Below are positions 32,414-41,482 of a stretch of 64,000 nucleotides of DNA, one piece after another. The position numbers were made by a program, and so were the translations under genes. Each line of letters starts with the position of its first letter. The stretch's first letter is position 1. The stretch spans positions 310,001 through 374,000 of the forward strand of contig NZ_JBHUHP010000001.1 of assembly GCF_042682525.1 (NCBI RefSeq), read 5' to 3'. The notes beneath the pieces were generated by a model. The model was not told the DNA's origin, searched no databases, and was given only the letters and a program-made list of their open reading frames with translations. The DNA comes from Blastococcus_B deserti (lineage in GTDB: Bacteria; Actinomycetota; Actinomycetes; Mycobacteriales; Geodermatophilaceae).

Positions 32414-33660
32414 ACGCCCTCCGCCGGCTGGGCCCGGCCCTGCTCGCCCCGGTGCTCGCGGTCACCGTGGCCGTCGTCATCTCCTCAGCGGTCATGGCCG
32501 CGCTCCAGGTCGACCCGCTGCGCGTCTTCCAGGTCATGGTCGACTTCGGGGACAGCCCGGCGCAGCAGGTCACCGCCCTGGTCGTGATCGTCAACCGGGC
32601 GATCCCGCTGTTCCTCGCCGGCCTGGCGGTGGCGATCGCCTTCCGCATGGGGCTGTTCAACATCGGCGTCGAGGGTCAGTACCGCCTGGCCACGATCATC
32701 GCCGCAGCCGTCGGGGCGGCGGTGGCGCTGCCCGGCCCGCTGCACGTGCTGCTGATCGTCGTCGTCGCCATGGCGGTGGGCGCGATCTGGGCGTCGATCG
32801 TGGCGGTCCTCAAGGTGACCCGCGGGGTGAGCGAGGTCATCAGCTCGATCATGCTGAACTTCGTCGCCCTCGGGCTGGCGTCCTACCTGCTCACCGGGCC
32901 GTTCCGGGGAAGTCCCGAGGGTGCATCGATCATCAGCACCGCGGAGATCCCCGAGTCCGGGCAGCTGGGCGGGCTCAACATCCTCTTCGACGTGCTCGGT
33001 CTGGAGAACCCCCCACGGCAGCTGTACGGCTTCCTGCCGATCGCGATCCTCGTCGGCGTCGTGATCGCCGTGCTGCTCAACCGGACCCGCTTCGGGTTCG
33101 ACCTGAAGGCCAGCGGCATCTCGCCCTCGGCCGCGAGCGCCAGCGGCGTCGACGCCCGCGGCATGGTCGTCAAGACGATGCTGCTGTCCGGTGCGGTCGC
33201 CGGCCTCATCGGCCTGCCGGACCTGCTCGGCACCACCCACTCGTACACCACCGACTTCACCGCCGGCCTGGGCTTCCTCGGCATCGCCGTGGCCCTGCTG
33301 GGCCGCAACAAGCCGGTCGGCATCGCGCTGGGCGCCCTGCTGTTCGCCTTCCTGGACCGGGCGCTGGTGCCCCTGCAGATCGAGAACTTCCCGGCCTCGG
33401 TGGTCACGATCATCCAGGGCACGATCGTGCTCGCCGTCGTCGTCGCCAACGAGGTGGCGCGGCGGATCGCCCGGCGCTCGGCCGAGCGGGGCACGGCCAC
33501 GCCGGCCGGCGGGCCGGCCGCCGGGGACGGCGGCACCGGACCGGGCCAGATCTCGGACGCGGATGGGCCGTCCGGCCCGACGGCAGGAACCGGTGCGGGG
33601 GTCAGCCGCACCGCCGGCGCCGGACAGGTCGACACCGACGGGCGGGGGGCCCAGGCATGA
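32410..33660 (+). CDS. Nucleoside ABC importer permease 1
   Basis: A 416-residue permease of the branched-chain/nucleoside (BPD_transp_2) type with eight to ten spans. FRMGLFNIGVEGQYRLATI is the family signature and EVISSIMLNFVALGLASYLL the conserved coupling region. The last 60 residues are a soluble Gly/Ala/Thr-rich tail of no recognised fold. It starts at GTG overlapping the ATPase stop and ends overlapping permease 2 (ATGA), so stoichiometric translation is likely. Confidence 0.93.
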   Translation: MNALRRLGPALLAPVLAVTVAVVISSAVMAALQVDPLRVFQVMVDFGDSPAQQVTALVVIVNRAIPLFLAGLAVAIAFRMGLFNIGVEGQYRLATIIAAAVGAAVALPGPLHVLLIVVVAMAVGAIWASIVAVLKVTRGVSEVISSIMLNFVALGLASYLLTGPFRGSPEGASIISTAEIPESGQLGGLNILFDVLGLENPPRQLYGFLPIAILVGVVIAVLLNRTRFGFDLKASGISPSAASASGVDARGMVVKTMLLSGAVAGLIGLPDLLGTTHSYTTDFTAGLGFLGIAVALLGRNKPVGIALGALLFAFLDRALVPLQIENFPASVVTIIQGTIVLAVVVANEVARRIARRSAERGTATPAGGPAAGDGGTGPGQISDADGPSGPTAGTGAGVSRTAGAGQVDTDGRGAQA

Positions 33661-34931
33661 GCAGCGTGGCATCGGTCCCGGGCACGAGCCGCGGCCCGGT
33701 CACCGACCTGCTGACCGGCGGCGGCCGCGCGCGGCGGATCACCTGGTACGTCGTCGGAGCCCTCGTCCTGGTCTCGCTGGTCCGGGTCATCAGCGGGGAG
33801 GCGGCGCTGACGTCGTCCTCGACGATGTCGGCCGCGCTCCTGCTCGCCGTCCCGATCGGCCTGGCCGCCCTCGGCGGCCTGTTCTCCGAGCGGGCCGGCG
33901 TGGTCAACATCGGCCTCGACGGGATGATGATCCTGGGCACCTGGGGTGCCGGGTTCGCCGGCTACCAGTGGGGCTGGGGAGCGGCCGTGCTGGGCGGGCT
34001 CCTCTTCGGTGCCCTCGGCGGGCTGCTGCACGCGCTGGCCACGGTGACCTTCGGCGTCGACCACGTCGTCTCCGGCGTCGCGATCAACATCCTGGCCGCC
34101 GGCCTGGTCCGCTTCCTGTCCGAGCTGCTCTACAGCGACAACCCCGCCGGTGGCGGCGTCACCCAGTCACCGCCGCTGTCGAGCAACCCGCCCGAGCTCT
34201 CCCTGCCGGTGCTGTCCTCCGGCCCGGACCTGCTCGGCGACCTCGAGCGCCAGCACTGGTTCCTGGTCAGCGACCTCGCCGGGGTGCTCCGCGGCGTCAC
34301 CAGCGGGGTCGGGGTGCTGACCATCCTGGCCGTGCTGCTGGTCCCGGCGTCCTACCTGCTGCTGTGGCGGACGGCGTTCGGGCTGCGGTTGCGGTCCTGC
34401 GGTGAGAACCCGGCGGCCGCCGACTCGCTCGGCGTGCCCGTGTACCGGATGAAGTACATCGCCGTGATCATCTCCGGTGCCCTCTCGGGTCTGGGCGGGG
34501 TCTTCCTCGTCTTCATCGCCGGCATCTACCGGGAGAACCAGACGAACGGGCGCGGGTTCATCGGCCTGGCGGCGCTGATCTTCGGCAACTGGCGTCCCGG
34601 TGGCCTGGCCGCGGGCGCGGGGCTCTTCGGGTTCGCCGACGCCCTGCAGCTGCGCAGCCGCACCGCCGTCGTCGCCCTGCTGCTCCTGGTCGCCGTGCTG
34701 CTCGCGGCGGTCGCGGTGTGGCAGGGGGTGCGCCGCCGCGCGGTGCAGGCCGTGCTGGCCGCGGCCTTCGCCGGTGCCGCGCTGACCGGTTTCCTGATGA
34801 TCGAGGAGCTGCCTCCCGGCATCGTCTCCTTCACCCCCCACCTGACGACGCTGCTCGTGCTGTCGCTGGCGTCCCAACGTCTGCGCATGCCGAAGGCGGA
34901 CGGTCTGGTCTACCGACGAGGAGAGCACTAG
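33657..34931 (+). CDS. Nucleoside ABC importer permease 2
   Basis: A 424-residue permease of the same family, pairing with permease 1 to form the channel. Signature regions are FSERAGVVNIGLDGMMILG, DHVVSGVAINILAAGLVRF and LRSCGENPAAADSLGVPV. An extra extracytoplasmic loop of about 50 residues (GGGVTQSPPLSSNPPEL and onward) follows the third span. The stop overlaps the cdd start by one base (TAGTG). Confidence 0.93.
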   Translation: MSSVASVPGTSRGPVTDLLTGGGRARRITWYVVGALVLVSLVRVISGEAALTSSSTMSAALLLAVPIGLAALGGLFSERAGVVNIGLDGMMILGTWGAGFAGYQWGWGAAVLGGLLFGALGGLLHALATVTFGVDHVVSGVAINILAAGLVRFLSELLYSDNPAGGGVTQSPPLSSNPPELSLPVLSSGPDLLGDLERQHWFLVSDLAGVLRGVTSGVGVLTILAVLLVPASYLLLWRTAFGLRLRSCGENPAAADSLGVPVYRMKYIAVIISGALSGLGGVFLVFIAGIYRENQTNGRGFIGLAALIFGNWRPGGLAAGAGLFGFADALQLRSRTAVVALLLLVAVLLAAVAVWQGVRRRAVQAVLAAAFAGAALTGFLMIEELPPGIVSFTPHLTTLLVLSLASQRLRMPKADGLVYRRGEH

Positions 34932-35374
34932 TGGTCGACGGGGTGGTGGGGCGGGTGGACGGCGCCGCCTGGGACGCGCTGCGGGCGGCCGCGCGCGAGG
35001 CGATGACCCATGCCTACGTGCCGTACTCCAAGTTCCCCGTCGGCGTGGCCGGGCTCGTCGACGACGGCCGCCTCGTGACCGGCTGCAACGTGGAGAACGC
35101 CTCCTACGGCCTCGGTCTGTGCGCCGAGTGCGGCATGGTGAGCGACCTCGCGCGCACCGGCGGCGGCCGCCTCGTCGCCGTGGCCTGCGTCGGCGGGGAC
35201 GGTCAGCCGCTGATGCCGTGCGGCCGCTGCCGCCAGCTGCTGTGGGAGCACGGCGGCCCGGACATGCTCCTCGAAACGGTGTCGCTGGGCATCGTGCCGA
35301 TGCGGGACGTGCTGCCCGACGCGTTCGGTCCCGACGACCTCGAGGTCCCCGCACGTCGCCGGGCGCCGGCATGA
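34931..35374 (+). CDS. cdd: Cytidine deaminase
   Basis: Deaminates (deoxy)cytidine to (deoxy)uridine. The 147-residue protein has AYVPYSKFPVGVAGL and GCNVENASYGLGLCAECG, with the zinc Cys and catalytic Glu (CAE), and PCGRCRQLLWE with the other two zinc cysteines. The last 15 or so residues are basic. It is translationally linked to the importer genes before it and to deoA after it (ATGA), giving one uptake-and-catabolism operon. Confidence 0.95.
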   Translation: MVDGVVGRVDGAAWDALRAAAREAMTHAYVPYSKFPVGVAGLVDDGRLVTGCNVENASYGLGLCAECGMVSDLARTGGGRLVAVACVGGDGQPLMPCGRCRQLLWEHGGPDMLLETVSLGIVPMRDVLPDAFGPDDLEVPARRRAPA

Positions 35375-36651
35375 CGGCGTTCGACGCCATCGACGTCATC
35401 CGGGCCAAGCGGGACGGCGTCCCGCTCTCTCCCGAGCAGATCCGCTGGATCATCGGCGCCTACACTGCCGGAACGGTTCCGGACGAGCAGATGAGCGCGC
35501 TGCTCATGGCGGTGTTCTTCCGGGGGATGTCACCCGCCGAGCTCGCCGTCTGGACTCAGGCGATGATCGATTCCGGGGAGCGCAAGGACCTCTCCTCGCT
35601 CGGACGGCCGACCGCCGACAAGCACTCCACGGGCGGCGTGGGCGACAAGATCACGTTGCCGCTGGCGCCGTTGGTCGCCGCCTGCGGGGTGGCGGTGCCG
35701 CAGCTGTCCGGCCGCGGGCTGGGGCACACCGGGGGCACGCTGGACAAGCTGGAGTCGATCCCGGGCTGGCGGGCCGACGTGCACGAGGAGGCCTATCTGC
35801 GCCAGCTGCGCGAGGTCGGCGCGGTCATCTGCGCCGCGGGCCACGACCTCGCACCGGCGGACAAGAAGCTCTACGCGCTGCGCGACGTCACCGGCACCGT
35901 GGAGTCGATCCCGCTGATCGCCAGCTCGATCATGAGCAAGAAGATCGCCGAGGGTGCCGACGCGCTGGTGCTCGACGTGAAGACCGGCTCCGGGGCGTTC
36001 ATGAGGGATCCCGAGCTCTCCCGGGAACTGGCCCGCACGATGGTCGGCCTCGGGGAGGCCGCCGGGGTGCGGACCGTGGCCCTGGTGACAGCGATGGACC
36101 GGCCCCTGGGCCGCTCGGCGGGCAACGCGGTCGAGGTCGCCGAGTCGGTCGAGGTGCTGGCGGGAGGTGGGCCCGCCGACGTCGTGGAGCTGACCCTCGC
36201 ACTGGCCCGCGAGATGCTCCGCGGTGCCGGGCGCGGCGACGTCGACCCGGCCGACGCGCTGGCCGACGGCCGGGCCATGGACGTCTGGCGCCGGATGGTC
36301 GCCGCGCAGGGCGGCGACCCCGATGCCGCCCTGCCGCAGCCCACCGAGACCCACGTGGTTCCCGCGCCCGCCACCGGCACGCTGACCCGGCTCGACGCCT
36401 ACTCGCTCGGCGTGGCCGCCTGGCGGCTCGGCGCGGGCCGGGCGCGCAAGGAGGACCCGGTGTCGGCGGCGGCCGGCGTCGTCTGGACGGCCGGAGTGGG
36501 CGACCGCGTGACCGCCGGACAGCCGCTGCTGGAGCTGCAGACCGACGATGCGGCCCGCATTCCGCGGGCGCTGGAGGCGCTCGAGGGAGCCATCGGCGTC
36601 GACACCGACGACGACCCGCTCCCACTGGTCCTCGATCGCATCACCGCGTGA
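35371..36651 (+). CDS. deoA: Thymidine phosphorylase
   Basis: Phosphorolyses thymidine or deoxyuridine to base and 2-deoxyribose-1-phosphate. It has 426 residues. Motifs are KRDGVPLSPEQIRWIIGAYT, KHSTGGVGDKITLPLAPLVA (phosphate site), SGRGLGHTGGTLDKLESIPG, KKIAEGADALVLDVKTGSGAF and the C-terminal barrel-sandwich domain. ATGA overlap with cdd. Product feeds DeoC and the aldehyde dehydrogenase encoded 9 kb away. Confidence 0.96.
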   Translation: MTAFDAIDVIRAKRDGVPLSPEQIRWIIGAYTAGTVPDEQMSALLMAVFFRGMSPAELAVWTQAMIDSGERKDLSSLGRPTADKHSTGGVGDKITLPLAPLVAACGVAVPQLSGRGLGHTGGTLDKLESIPGWRADVHEEAYLRQLREVGAVICAAGHDLAPADKKLYALRDVTGTVESIPLIASSIMSKKIAEGADALVLDVKTGSGAFMRDPELSRELARTMVGLGEAAGVRTVALVTAMDRPLGRSAGNAVEVAESVEVLAGGGPADVVELTLALAREMLRGAGRGDVDPADALADGRAMDVWRRMVAAQGGDPDAALPQPTETHVVPAPATGTLTRLDAYSLGVAAWRLGAGRARKEDPVSAAAGVVWTAGVGDRVTAGQPLLELQTDDAARIPRALEALEGAIGVDTDDDPLPLVLDRITA

Positions 36652-36663
36652 GCCCAGTTCCCG

Positions 36664-36723
36664 GCGATCATGGCGCCGGGACCACCGACCGAGCCTCGTC
36701 CGTGGAACCGGCGCCATGATCGC
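36664..36723. repeat. Long-stem inverted repeat with GATCA ends (C)
   Basis: GCGATCATGGCGCCGG (36664-36679) pairs perfectly with CCGGCGCCATGATCGC (36708-36723) around a 28-nt loop. It lies downstream of deoA and may terminate the operon. Confidence 0.85.
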
Positions 36724-36757
36724 GGTGGGCTGTGTCCGGCGTCGTGGGGCGCGGTGG

Positions 36758-36763
36758 GAGACT
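36758..36763 (+). promoter_or_regulatory. -10 box candidate for the ABC-2 ATPase gene
   Basis: GAGACT lies 8 nt before GTG 36772; there is no Shine-Dalgarno. Weak match. Confidence 0.3.
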
Positions 36764-36771
36764 CGACGCTC

Positions 36772-37665
36772 GTGACCAGTGCGACGGCGGCTTCGGCGCG
36801 GACGGCGGCTCCGCCCCTCGACCCGGACGCGGCCATCTCCATCCGGGGGCTGGTCAAGAGGTACGGCGACTTCGTCGCCGTCGACGGGCTCGACCTCGAC
36901 ATCCGCCGCGGCGAGATCTTCGCCCTGCTCGGCCCGAACGGCGCCGGCAAGACGACGACCGTGGAGATCTGCGAGGGCTACCGCGCACGCGACGCGGGCG
37001 AGGTCCGTGTGCTGGGGGAGGACCCGGCGACCGGCGCCCGCTCGTGGAAGGCGCGGCTGGGCATCGTCCTGCAGTCCGGTGCCGGTGACAGCCAGCTGAC
37101 CGTGCGGGAAATGGTGACCGCTCAGGCGTCCTACTACCCCGACCCGCGCGACCCCGACGAGGTCCTGGAGCTGGTCGGGCTCGCCGACAAGGCGCGCGCC
37201 CGGGGCCGGTCCCTGTCGGGCGGCCAGCGTCGTCGCCTCGACGTCGCCCTCGGCATCGTGGGCCGGCCGACGCTGCTCTTCCTCGACGAGCCCACCACCG
37301 GGTTCGACCCGGAGGCCCGCCGGCAGTTCTGGTCGCTCATCCGCTCGCTGCGGGAGCTGGGCACCACCATGCTCCTGACCACGCACTACCTCGACGAGGC
37401 CGAGGCCCTGGCCGACCGGGTCGGCGTCATCGCCCGCGGCCGGCTGGTCGAGGTCGCCGTCCCCGGGCTCCTCGGTGGGCGCGAGACGGCGCCGGCCGTG
37501 GTCAGCTGGACCGAGGACGGCGTCCGTCGCACCGAGGCCACGGCCACGCCCACCGCCTTCGTGCGCGAGCTCGCCGGGCGGTTCCCGGACGAGGTCCCCG
37601 ACCTGACGGTGGCCCGGCCGACGCTCGAGGACGTCTACCTGCGGATGATCGGTGAGGCCCGATGA
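36772..37665 (+). CDS. ABC-2 type exporter ATPase
   Basis: A 297-residue ATP-binding subunit of a drug/lipid-type exporter. Walker A is GPNGAGKTTT, the signature LSGGQRRRLDVALG, Walker B LLFLDEPTTGFD, and the H-loop TTHYLDEAE. The C-terminal 60 residues after the ATPase core resemble those of daunorubicin-resistance-type ATPases. It overlaps the permease by ATGA. Substrate unknown. Confidence 0.93.
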   Translation: MTSATAASARTAAPPLDPDAAISIRGLVKRYGDFVAVDGLDLDIRRGEIFALLGPNGAGKTTTVEICEGYRARDAGEVRVLGEDPATGARSWKARLGIVLQSGAGDSQLTVREMVTAQASYYPDPRDPDEVLELVGLADKARARGRSLSGGQRRRLDVALGIVGRPTLLFLDEPTTGFDPEARRQFWSLIRSLRELGTTMLLTTHYLDEAEALADRVGVIARGRLVEVAVPGLLGGRETAPAVVSWTEDGVRRTEATATPTAFVRELAGRFPDEVPDLTVARPTLEDVYLRMIGEAR

Positions 37666-38471
37666 CGACCACGTCGCCCGCGCTGCCCTCGCTGGTCAGC
37701 GTCTACCGGTCCCGCGCCTCGGTGGAGCTCAAGGAGTTCTTCCGGCAGCGGGAGTCGGTGGTGTTCACGCTCCTGCTCCCGGTGCTGCTCCTCGTGGTCT
37801 TCGGCGCGGTCCTCGACTACGACATCGGTGCCGGCGTCACGTTCACCCAGTACTTCATGGCCGGCATCATCGCCGCGGGCATCCTGGGCGCGAGCCTGCA
37901 GAACATGGCGATCAGCATCGCCACCGAACGGTCCGACGGGACGCTGAAGAGCCTGGCCGGGACGCCGATGCCGCGCAGCGCGTACTTCGTCGGGAAGATC
38001 GTGCAGGTCCTGGCGGTGACCGTCGCGATCATCGCGGTCCTGCTGCTCATCGGCGTGGTCTTCTACGACATCGACCTGCCCTCGGGCGCGAACTGGCTGA
38101 CCTTCGCCTGGGTGACCGCCCTCGGCGCGGCCGCCTGCACGCTGCTGGGCATCGCGATCTCGAGCCTGGCCAGGAGCGGCCGCTCGGCGTCGGCCACCGT
38201 GACGCCGTTCGCCCTGCTGCTGCAGTTCATCTCCGGGGTCTTCTTCCAGTTCAGCTCGATCCCGACCTGGATGCAGACCGTGGCCTCCTTCTTCCCGCTC
38301 AAGTGGATGGGACAGGGCCTGCGCTCGGTCTTCCTGCCCGACGTCCTGGCCGCGCAGGAGCCGGCGGGCACGTGGGAGCTCGGGCGGGTGGCGCTGGTCC
38401 TCTCCCTCTGGTGCGTCGCCGGCCTGCTGCTGTGCGTCGCCACCTTCCGCTGGCAGGACCGTGGGCAGTGA
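37662..38471 (+). CDS. ABC-2 type exporter permease
   Basis: A 269-residue ABC-2 permease with six spans (VVFTLLLPVLLLVVFGAVL, FTQYFMAGIIAAGILGASL, VLAVTVAIIAVLLLIGVVFY, LTFAWVTALGAAACTLLGIA, FALLLQFISGVFF, RVALVLSLWCVAGLLLCVA). ATERSDGTLKSLAGTPMPRSAYF is the conserved coupling region. Works with the ATPase just upstream. Confidence 0.92.
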   Translation: MTTTSPALPSLVSVYRSRASVELKEFFRQRESVVFTLLLPVLLLVVFGAVLDYDIGAGVTFTQYFMAGIIAAGILGASLQNMAISIATERSDGTLKSLAGTPMPRSAYFVGKIVQVLAVTVAIIAVLLLIGVVFYDIDLPSGANWLTFAWVTALGAAACTLLGIAISSLARSGRSASATVTPFALLLQFISGVFFQFSSIPTWMQTVASFFPLKWMGQGLRSVFLPDVLAAQEPAGTWELGRVALVLSLWCVAGLLLCVATFRWQDRGQ

Positions 38472-38548
38472 CACCGCCGTCCGTCCGACGACACCGCGGT
38501 CGGCTGACCCTCCGGGCACACTCGGCGTGACCCGTGCGAGCCGGTCGG

Positions 38549-38554
38549 TAACGT
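38549..38554 (+). promoter_or_regulatory. -10 box for add
   Basis: TAACGT ends 7 nt before the GTG at 38562, consistent with a leaderless transcript. Confidence 0.55.
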
Positions 38555-38561
38555 CCCCCGG

Positions 38562-39629
38562 GTGCCCGCACCGCTGAACGCCGAGACGATCGCCCTCGCC
38601 CCCAAGGTCCTCCTGCACGACCACCTGGACGGCGGACTGCGGCCGCAGACGGTGCTGGAGCTGGCCGACGCGCACGGCTACCGCGACCTGCCCGCCGCCG
38701 AGCCGGGCGCCCTCGGACGGTGGTTCCGGGAGGCCGCCGACTCCGGCTCGCTGGTGCGCTACCTCGAGACGTTCGCGCACACCGTCGGCGTCATGCAGCA
38801 CCCCGACGCGGTCGCCCGGGTGGCGCGGGAGTGCGCGCTCGACCTGGCCGCGGACGGCGTCGTGTACGCCGAGGTCCGCATGGCCCCGGAGCTGCTGACT
38901 GCGGAGGGGACGCCGATCGAGGAGGCCGTGGAGGCGATGCTCGACGGATTCGCCGCCGGCAGCCGGGACGCCGCCACCCCGATCACCGTGGGGACGCTGC
39001 TCTGCGCGATGCGCCAGAACGACCGCTGGGAGGAGGTGGCGCGCCTCGTCGTCCGCTACCGCGACGCCGGGGTGGTCGGCTTCGACCTGGCCGGCCCCGA
39101 GATCGGCTTCCCCCCGGACCGCCTCCCCGATGCCATCGCCGTCCTCGACAAGGCGGAGGCGCACCGGACCGTCCACGCCGGTGAGGCCGCGGGCACCGAC
39201 AGCATCCGGGCGGCGCTCGACGGGGCACGGGCGGAACGGCTCGGGCACGGCGTCCGCATCGCCGACGAGGTCGCTGCCGACGGGTCCCTCGGACCCCTCG
39301 CCCAGCGGGTGCGCGACGGGCAGGTGCCGCTGGAGATCGCGCCGTCGTCGAACGTGCAGACCGGCGCCTACCCCTCGCTGGCCGAGCACCCGGTCGACCG
39401 GCTGCACCGGCTGGGGTTCGCGGTCACGCTCAACACCGACAACCGGCTGATGAGCGGGGTCTCGGCCAGCAGTGAGATCGCCGCCGTCGCCGGCACCTTC
39501 GGCTGGTCGTGGGACGACGTCCGGACGGTGACCGAGCGTGCCCTCGCCGCGGCGTTCCTCGACGACGCCGACCGTGCCCGGCTGCTCGACCAGGTCGTCC
39601 GTCGGGGGTACGCGGCTCTCCAAGCGTGA
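38562..39629 (+). CDS. add: Adenosine deaminase
   Basis: Deaminates (deoxy)adenosine to (deoxy)inosine. It has 355 residues. Zinc ligands are in HDHLDG (H19, H21), the catalytic glutamate in VHAGEAAG, and LNTDNRLMSG holds the remaining metal/catalytic aspartate region; GHGVRIADE and APSSNVQTGAYP are family motifs. Its product is a substrate of the purine nucleoside phosphorylase at 61.7-62.5 kb. Confidence 0.95.
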   Translation: MPAPLNAETIALAPKVLLHDHLDGGLRPQTVLELADAHGYRDLPAAEPGALGRWFREAADSGSLVRYLETFAHTVGVMQHPDAVARVARECALDLAADGVVYAEVRMAPELLTAEGTPIEEAVEAMLDGFAAGSRDAATPITVGTLLCAMRQNDRWEEVARLVVRYRDAGVVGFDLAGPEIGFPPDRLPDAIAVLDKAEAHRTVHAGEAAGTDSIRAALDGARAERLGHGVRIADEVAADGSLGPLAQRVRDGQVPLEIAPSSNVQTGAYPSLAEHPVDRLHRLGFAVTLNTDNRLMSGVSASSEIAAVAGTFGWSWDDVRTVTERALAAAFLDDADRARLLDQVVRRGYAALQA

Positions 39630-39674
39630 TCGCAGCCACCTCGTCGTCGGGAATCGCGGGCGCATCGCCGCTGC

Positions 39675-39861
39675 TACGGTAGGTGTACCGGCACAAGGCC
39701 GGTCATCCTCCCGGACGGAACGTCTGGGCATGAGCGCATCCGTGCAGATCCCGCGTTCCATCCCTGGGCGCAGATGATCGCCAAGTGAGGACGCCGGTAC
39801 CTGGCGGCGCTCCTCCTCGTCCACGGGACGCGCTCCGAGCAGTATCGGAGCCCCACCCCGC
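39675..39861 (+). ncRNA. Structured leader of the DEAD-box helicase gene with two small uORFs
   Basis: A -10-like TACGGT at 39675-39680 would start transcription near 39687 and give a leader of about 175 nt. It holds small hairpins (CCGG-CACAAG-GCCGG, CCCGGACG-GAA-CGTCTGGG and GCTCCGAGCAGTATCGGAGC) plus two tiny overlapping frames: ATG 39730 to TGA 39777 (15 residues) and ATG 39774 to TGA 39788 (4 residues). Long leaders are common on cold-inducible helicase genes. That it is one transcript is inference. Confidence 0.5.
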
Positions 39862-41364
39862 ATGACCTTGGTCCACCCTGTCTCGTTCGAGTCGAACGAG
39901 GTCCAGAACACCACCATCGACACCACCACGATCGGCGCCACCGTCGAGGCCCCCGCCGGCCCGACCTTCGGGCAGCTGGGCCTTCCCCAGCAGCTGGTGA
40001 CCGCCCTCGAGCGGCGCGGCATCCGCCACCCGTTCGCGATCCAGACCTCCGCCCTGCCCGACGCGCTCGCCGGGCGCGACGTGCTCGGCAAGGCAGCCAC
40101 CGGCTCGGGCAAGACCCTGGCCTTCGGCCTGCCGCTGCTCGCCCGCATCGGCGCCGAGGTCAGGCACGGCCGCCGTGCCCCGCGCGGCCTCGTGCTCGTG
40201 CCTACCCGCGAGCTCGCCCAGCAGGTGCACGACAACCTGGCGCCGCTCGGCCAGTCGATCGGCGTCCAGCTGGCCACCGTCTACGGCGGCGCACCCATGT
40301 ACCGCCAGATCCAGCAGCTGCGCCGCGGCGTCGACGTCGTCATCGCCACCCCCGGCCGGCTGCAGGACCTGATCAGCCAGGGCGAGGCCACCCTCGCCGA
40401 GGTCGTCGTCACCGTGCTGGACGAGGCCGACTTCATGGCCGACCTGGGTTTCCTCCCGGTCGTCAAGGAGCTGCTCGACCAGACCGTCAGCGACGCCCAG
40501 CGGCTGCTGTTCTCCGCCACGCTGGACGGCGAGGTCGACGCGCTGGTCCGCCGCTACCTCAAGGACCCGGCCCGGCACGAGGTCAAGCGGGCCGGTGACG
40601 ACGCCCCGCCGGCCGAGCACCTGGCCTTCAGCCTCGCCTTCCGCGACAAGCTGCAGGTGGCCACCGAGTTGGCCGGCCGTCCCGGCCGGACGATCGTCTT
40701 CGCCCGCACCCAGCTGGGCGTGGACCGGCTGACGGAGAACCTGCAGGCCGCCGGGATCAAGGCGGAGGCCATCCACGGTGGACTGCCGCAGTCGGCCCGC
40801 AAGCGGGCGCTGGAGGAGTTCACCGACGCCCGCTCGCCGGTGCTCGTCGCCACCGACGTCGCCGCCCGCGGCATCCACGTGGACGACGTCTCGCTGGTGC
40901 TGCACTACGACCCCCCGACGGACGCGAAGACCTACCTGCACCGCTCGGGCCGCACCGCCCGCGCCGGCGCCGCCGGTGTCGTCGTGTCGCTGCTGCTCCC
41001 CGACCAGGTCGGGCAGGCCAAGCGCCGGTTCCGGACGGCCAAGGTGGACCCGCGCGTCGACCGGATCCGTCCGGGCGACGCCGCGATCACCGAGCTCGTG
41101 GCCAGCGGCGTCCCGGTGGAGCCGAAGGAGCGCACCCAGCGCGACATGCGTCGCGGCGGGGGTGGCCCCGGCGGCCGTCCGCGCCGGGACGGCGACCGTC
41201 CCGGTGGCCACCGCGGCGGCCCGCGGCGCTCGTTCGGCGACCGGCCCCGCCCGGCCTCCGAGCGATCCAGCGGTGAGCGCTCGTACGGCTCGGGCGAGCG
41301 GTCGTACGGCGACCGCGGTCGCTCCGGCGGGCGGCCCGGCCGTCCGTCGCGCTACGGCAGCTGA
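39862..41364 (+). CDS. DEAD-box ATP-dependent RNA helicase
   Basis: A 500-residue RNA helicase of the RhlE/CsdA kind. It has the Q motif FGQLGLPQQLVTALERRGI, with RHPFAIQTSALP, motif I ATGSGKT, PTRELAQQV, motif II as DEAD in VLDEADFMADLGF, motif III SAT, and HRSGRTARAG near the end of the core. The C-terminal 80 residues are Arg/Gly/Ser-rich (GGRPRRDGDRPGGHRGGPRR), a typical disordered RNA-binding tail. Likely role: RNA unwinding in ribosome assembly or cold adaptation. Confidence 0.95.
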   Translation: MTLVHPVSFESNEVQNTTIDTTTIGATVEAPAGPTFGQLGLPQQLVTALERRGIRHPFAIQTSALPDALAGRDVLGKAATGSGKTLAFGLPLLARIGAEVRHGRRAPRGLVLVPTRELAQQVHDNLAPLGQSIGVQLATVYGGAPMYRQIQQLRRGVDVVIATPGRLQDLISQGEATLAEVVVTVLDEADFMADLGFLPVVKELLDQTVSDAQRLLFSATLDGEVDALVRRYLKDPARHEVKRAGDDAPPAEHLAFSLAFRDKLQVATELAGRPGRTIVFARTQLGVDRLTENLQAAGIKAEAIHGGLPQSARKRALEEFTDARSPVLVATDVAARGIHVDDVSLVLHYDPPTDAKTYLHRSGRTARAGAAGVVVSLLLPDQVGQAKRRFRTAKVDPRVDRIRPGDAAITELVASGVPVEPKERTQRDMRRGGGGPGGRPRRDGDRPGGHRGGPRRSFGDRPRPASERSSGERSYGSGERSYGDRGRSGGRPGRPSRYGS

Positions 41365-41423
41365 GCGAGGACCCCGTCCTCCTCACCGCTCGCAGGCTCG
41401 CGGCGAGCCCCTGGACGGGGCCG
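41365..41423 (+). repeat. Intergenic palindromic element, copy 9
   Basis: GAGGACCCCGTCCTCCTCAC, CGCTCGCAGGCTCGCGGCGA and GCCCCTGGACGGGGCC. It starts at the first base after the helicase stop. Confidence 0.88.
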
Positions 41424-41431
41424 CACACACC

Positions 41432-41471
41432 GGAGCGGCCGGTCCCGGGTTCTCCCGGGGCCGGCCGCTCC
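41432..41471. terminator. Hairpin after the helicase gene
   Basis: GGAGCGGCCGG-CCCGGG pairs with CCCGGG-CCGGCCGCTCC around TTCT. It lies between convergent genes. Confidence 0.85.
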
Positions 41472-41482
41472 GCCGTTCCCAC

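Noticed and set aside
37635..40277. 880-codon minus-strand frame
   Set aside because: It covers add, the exporter permease and the helicase start in antisense; those genes have clear motifs, this frame has none.
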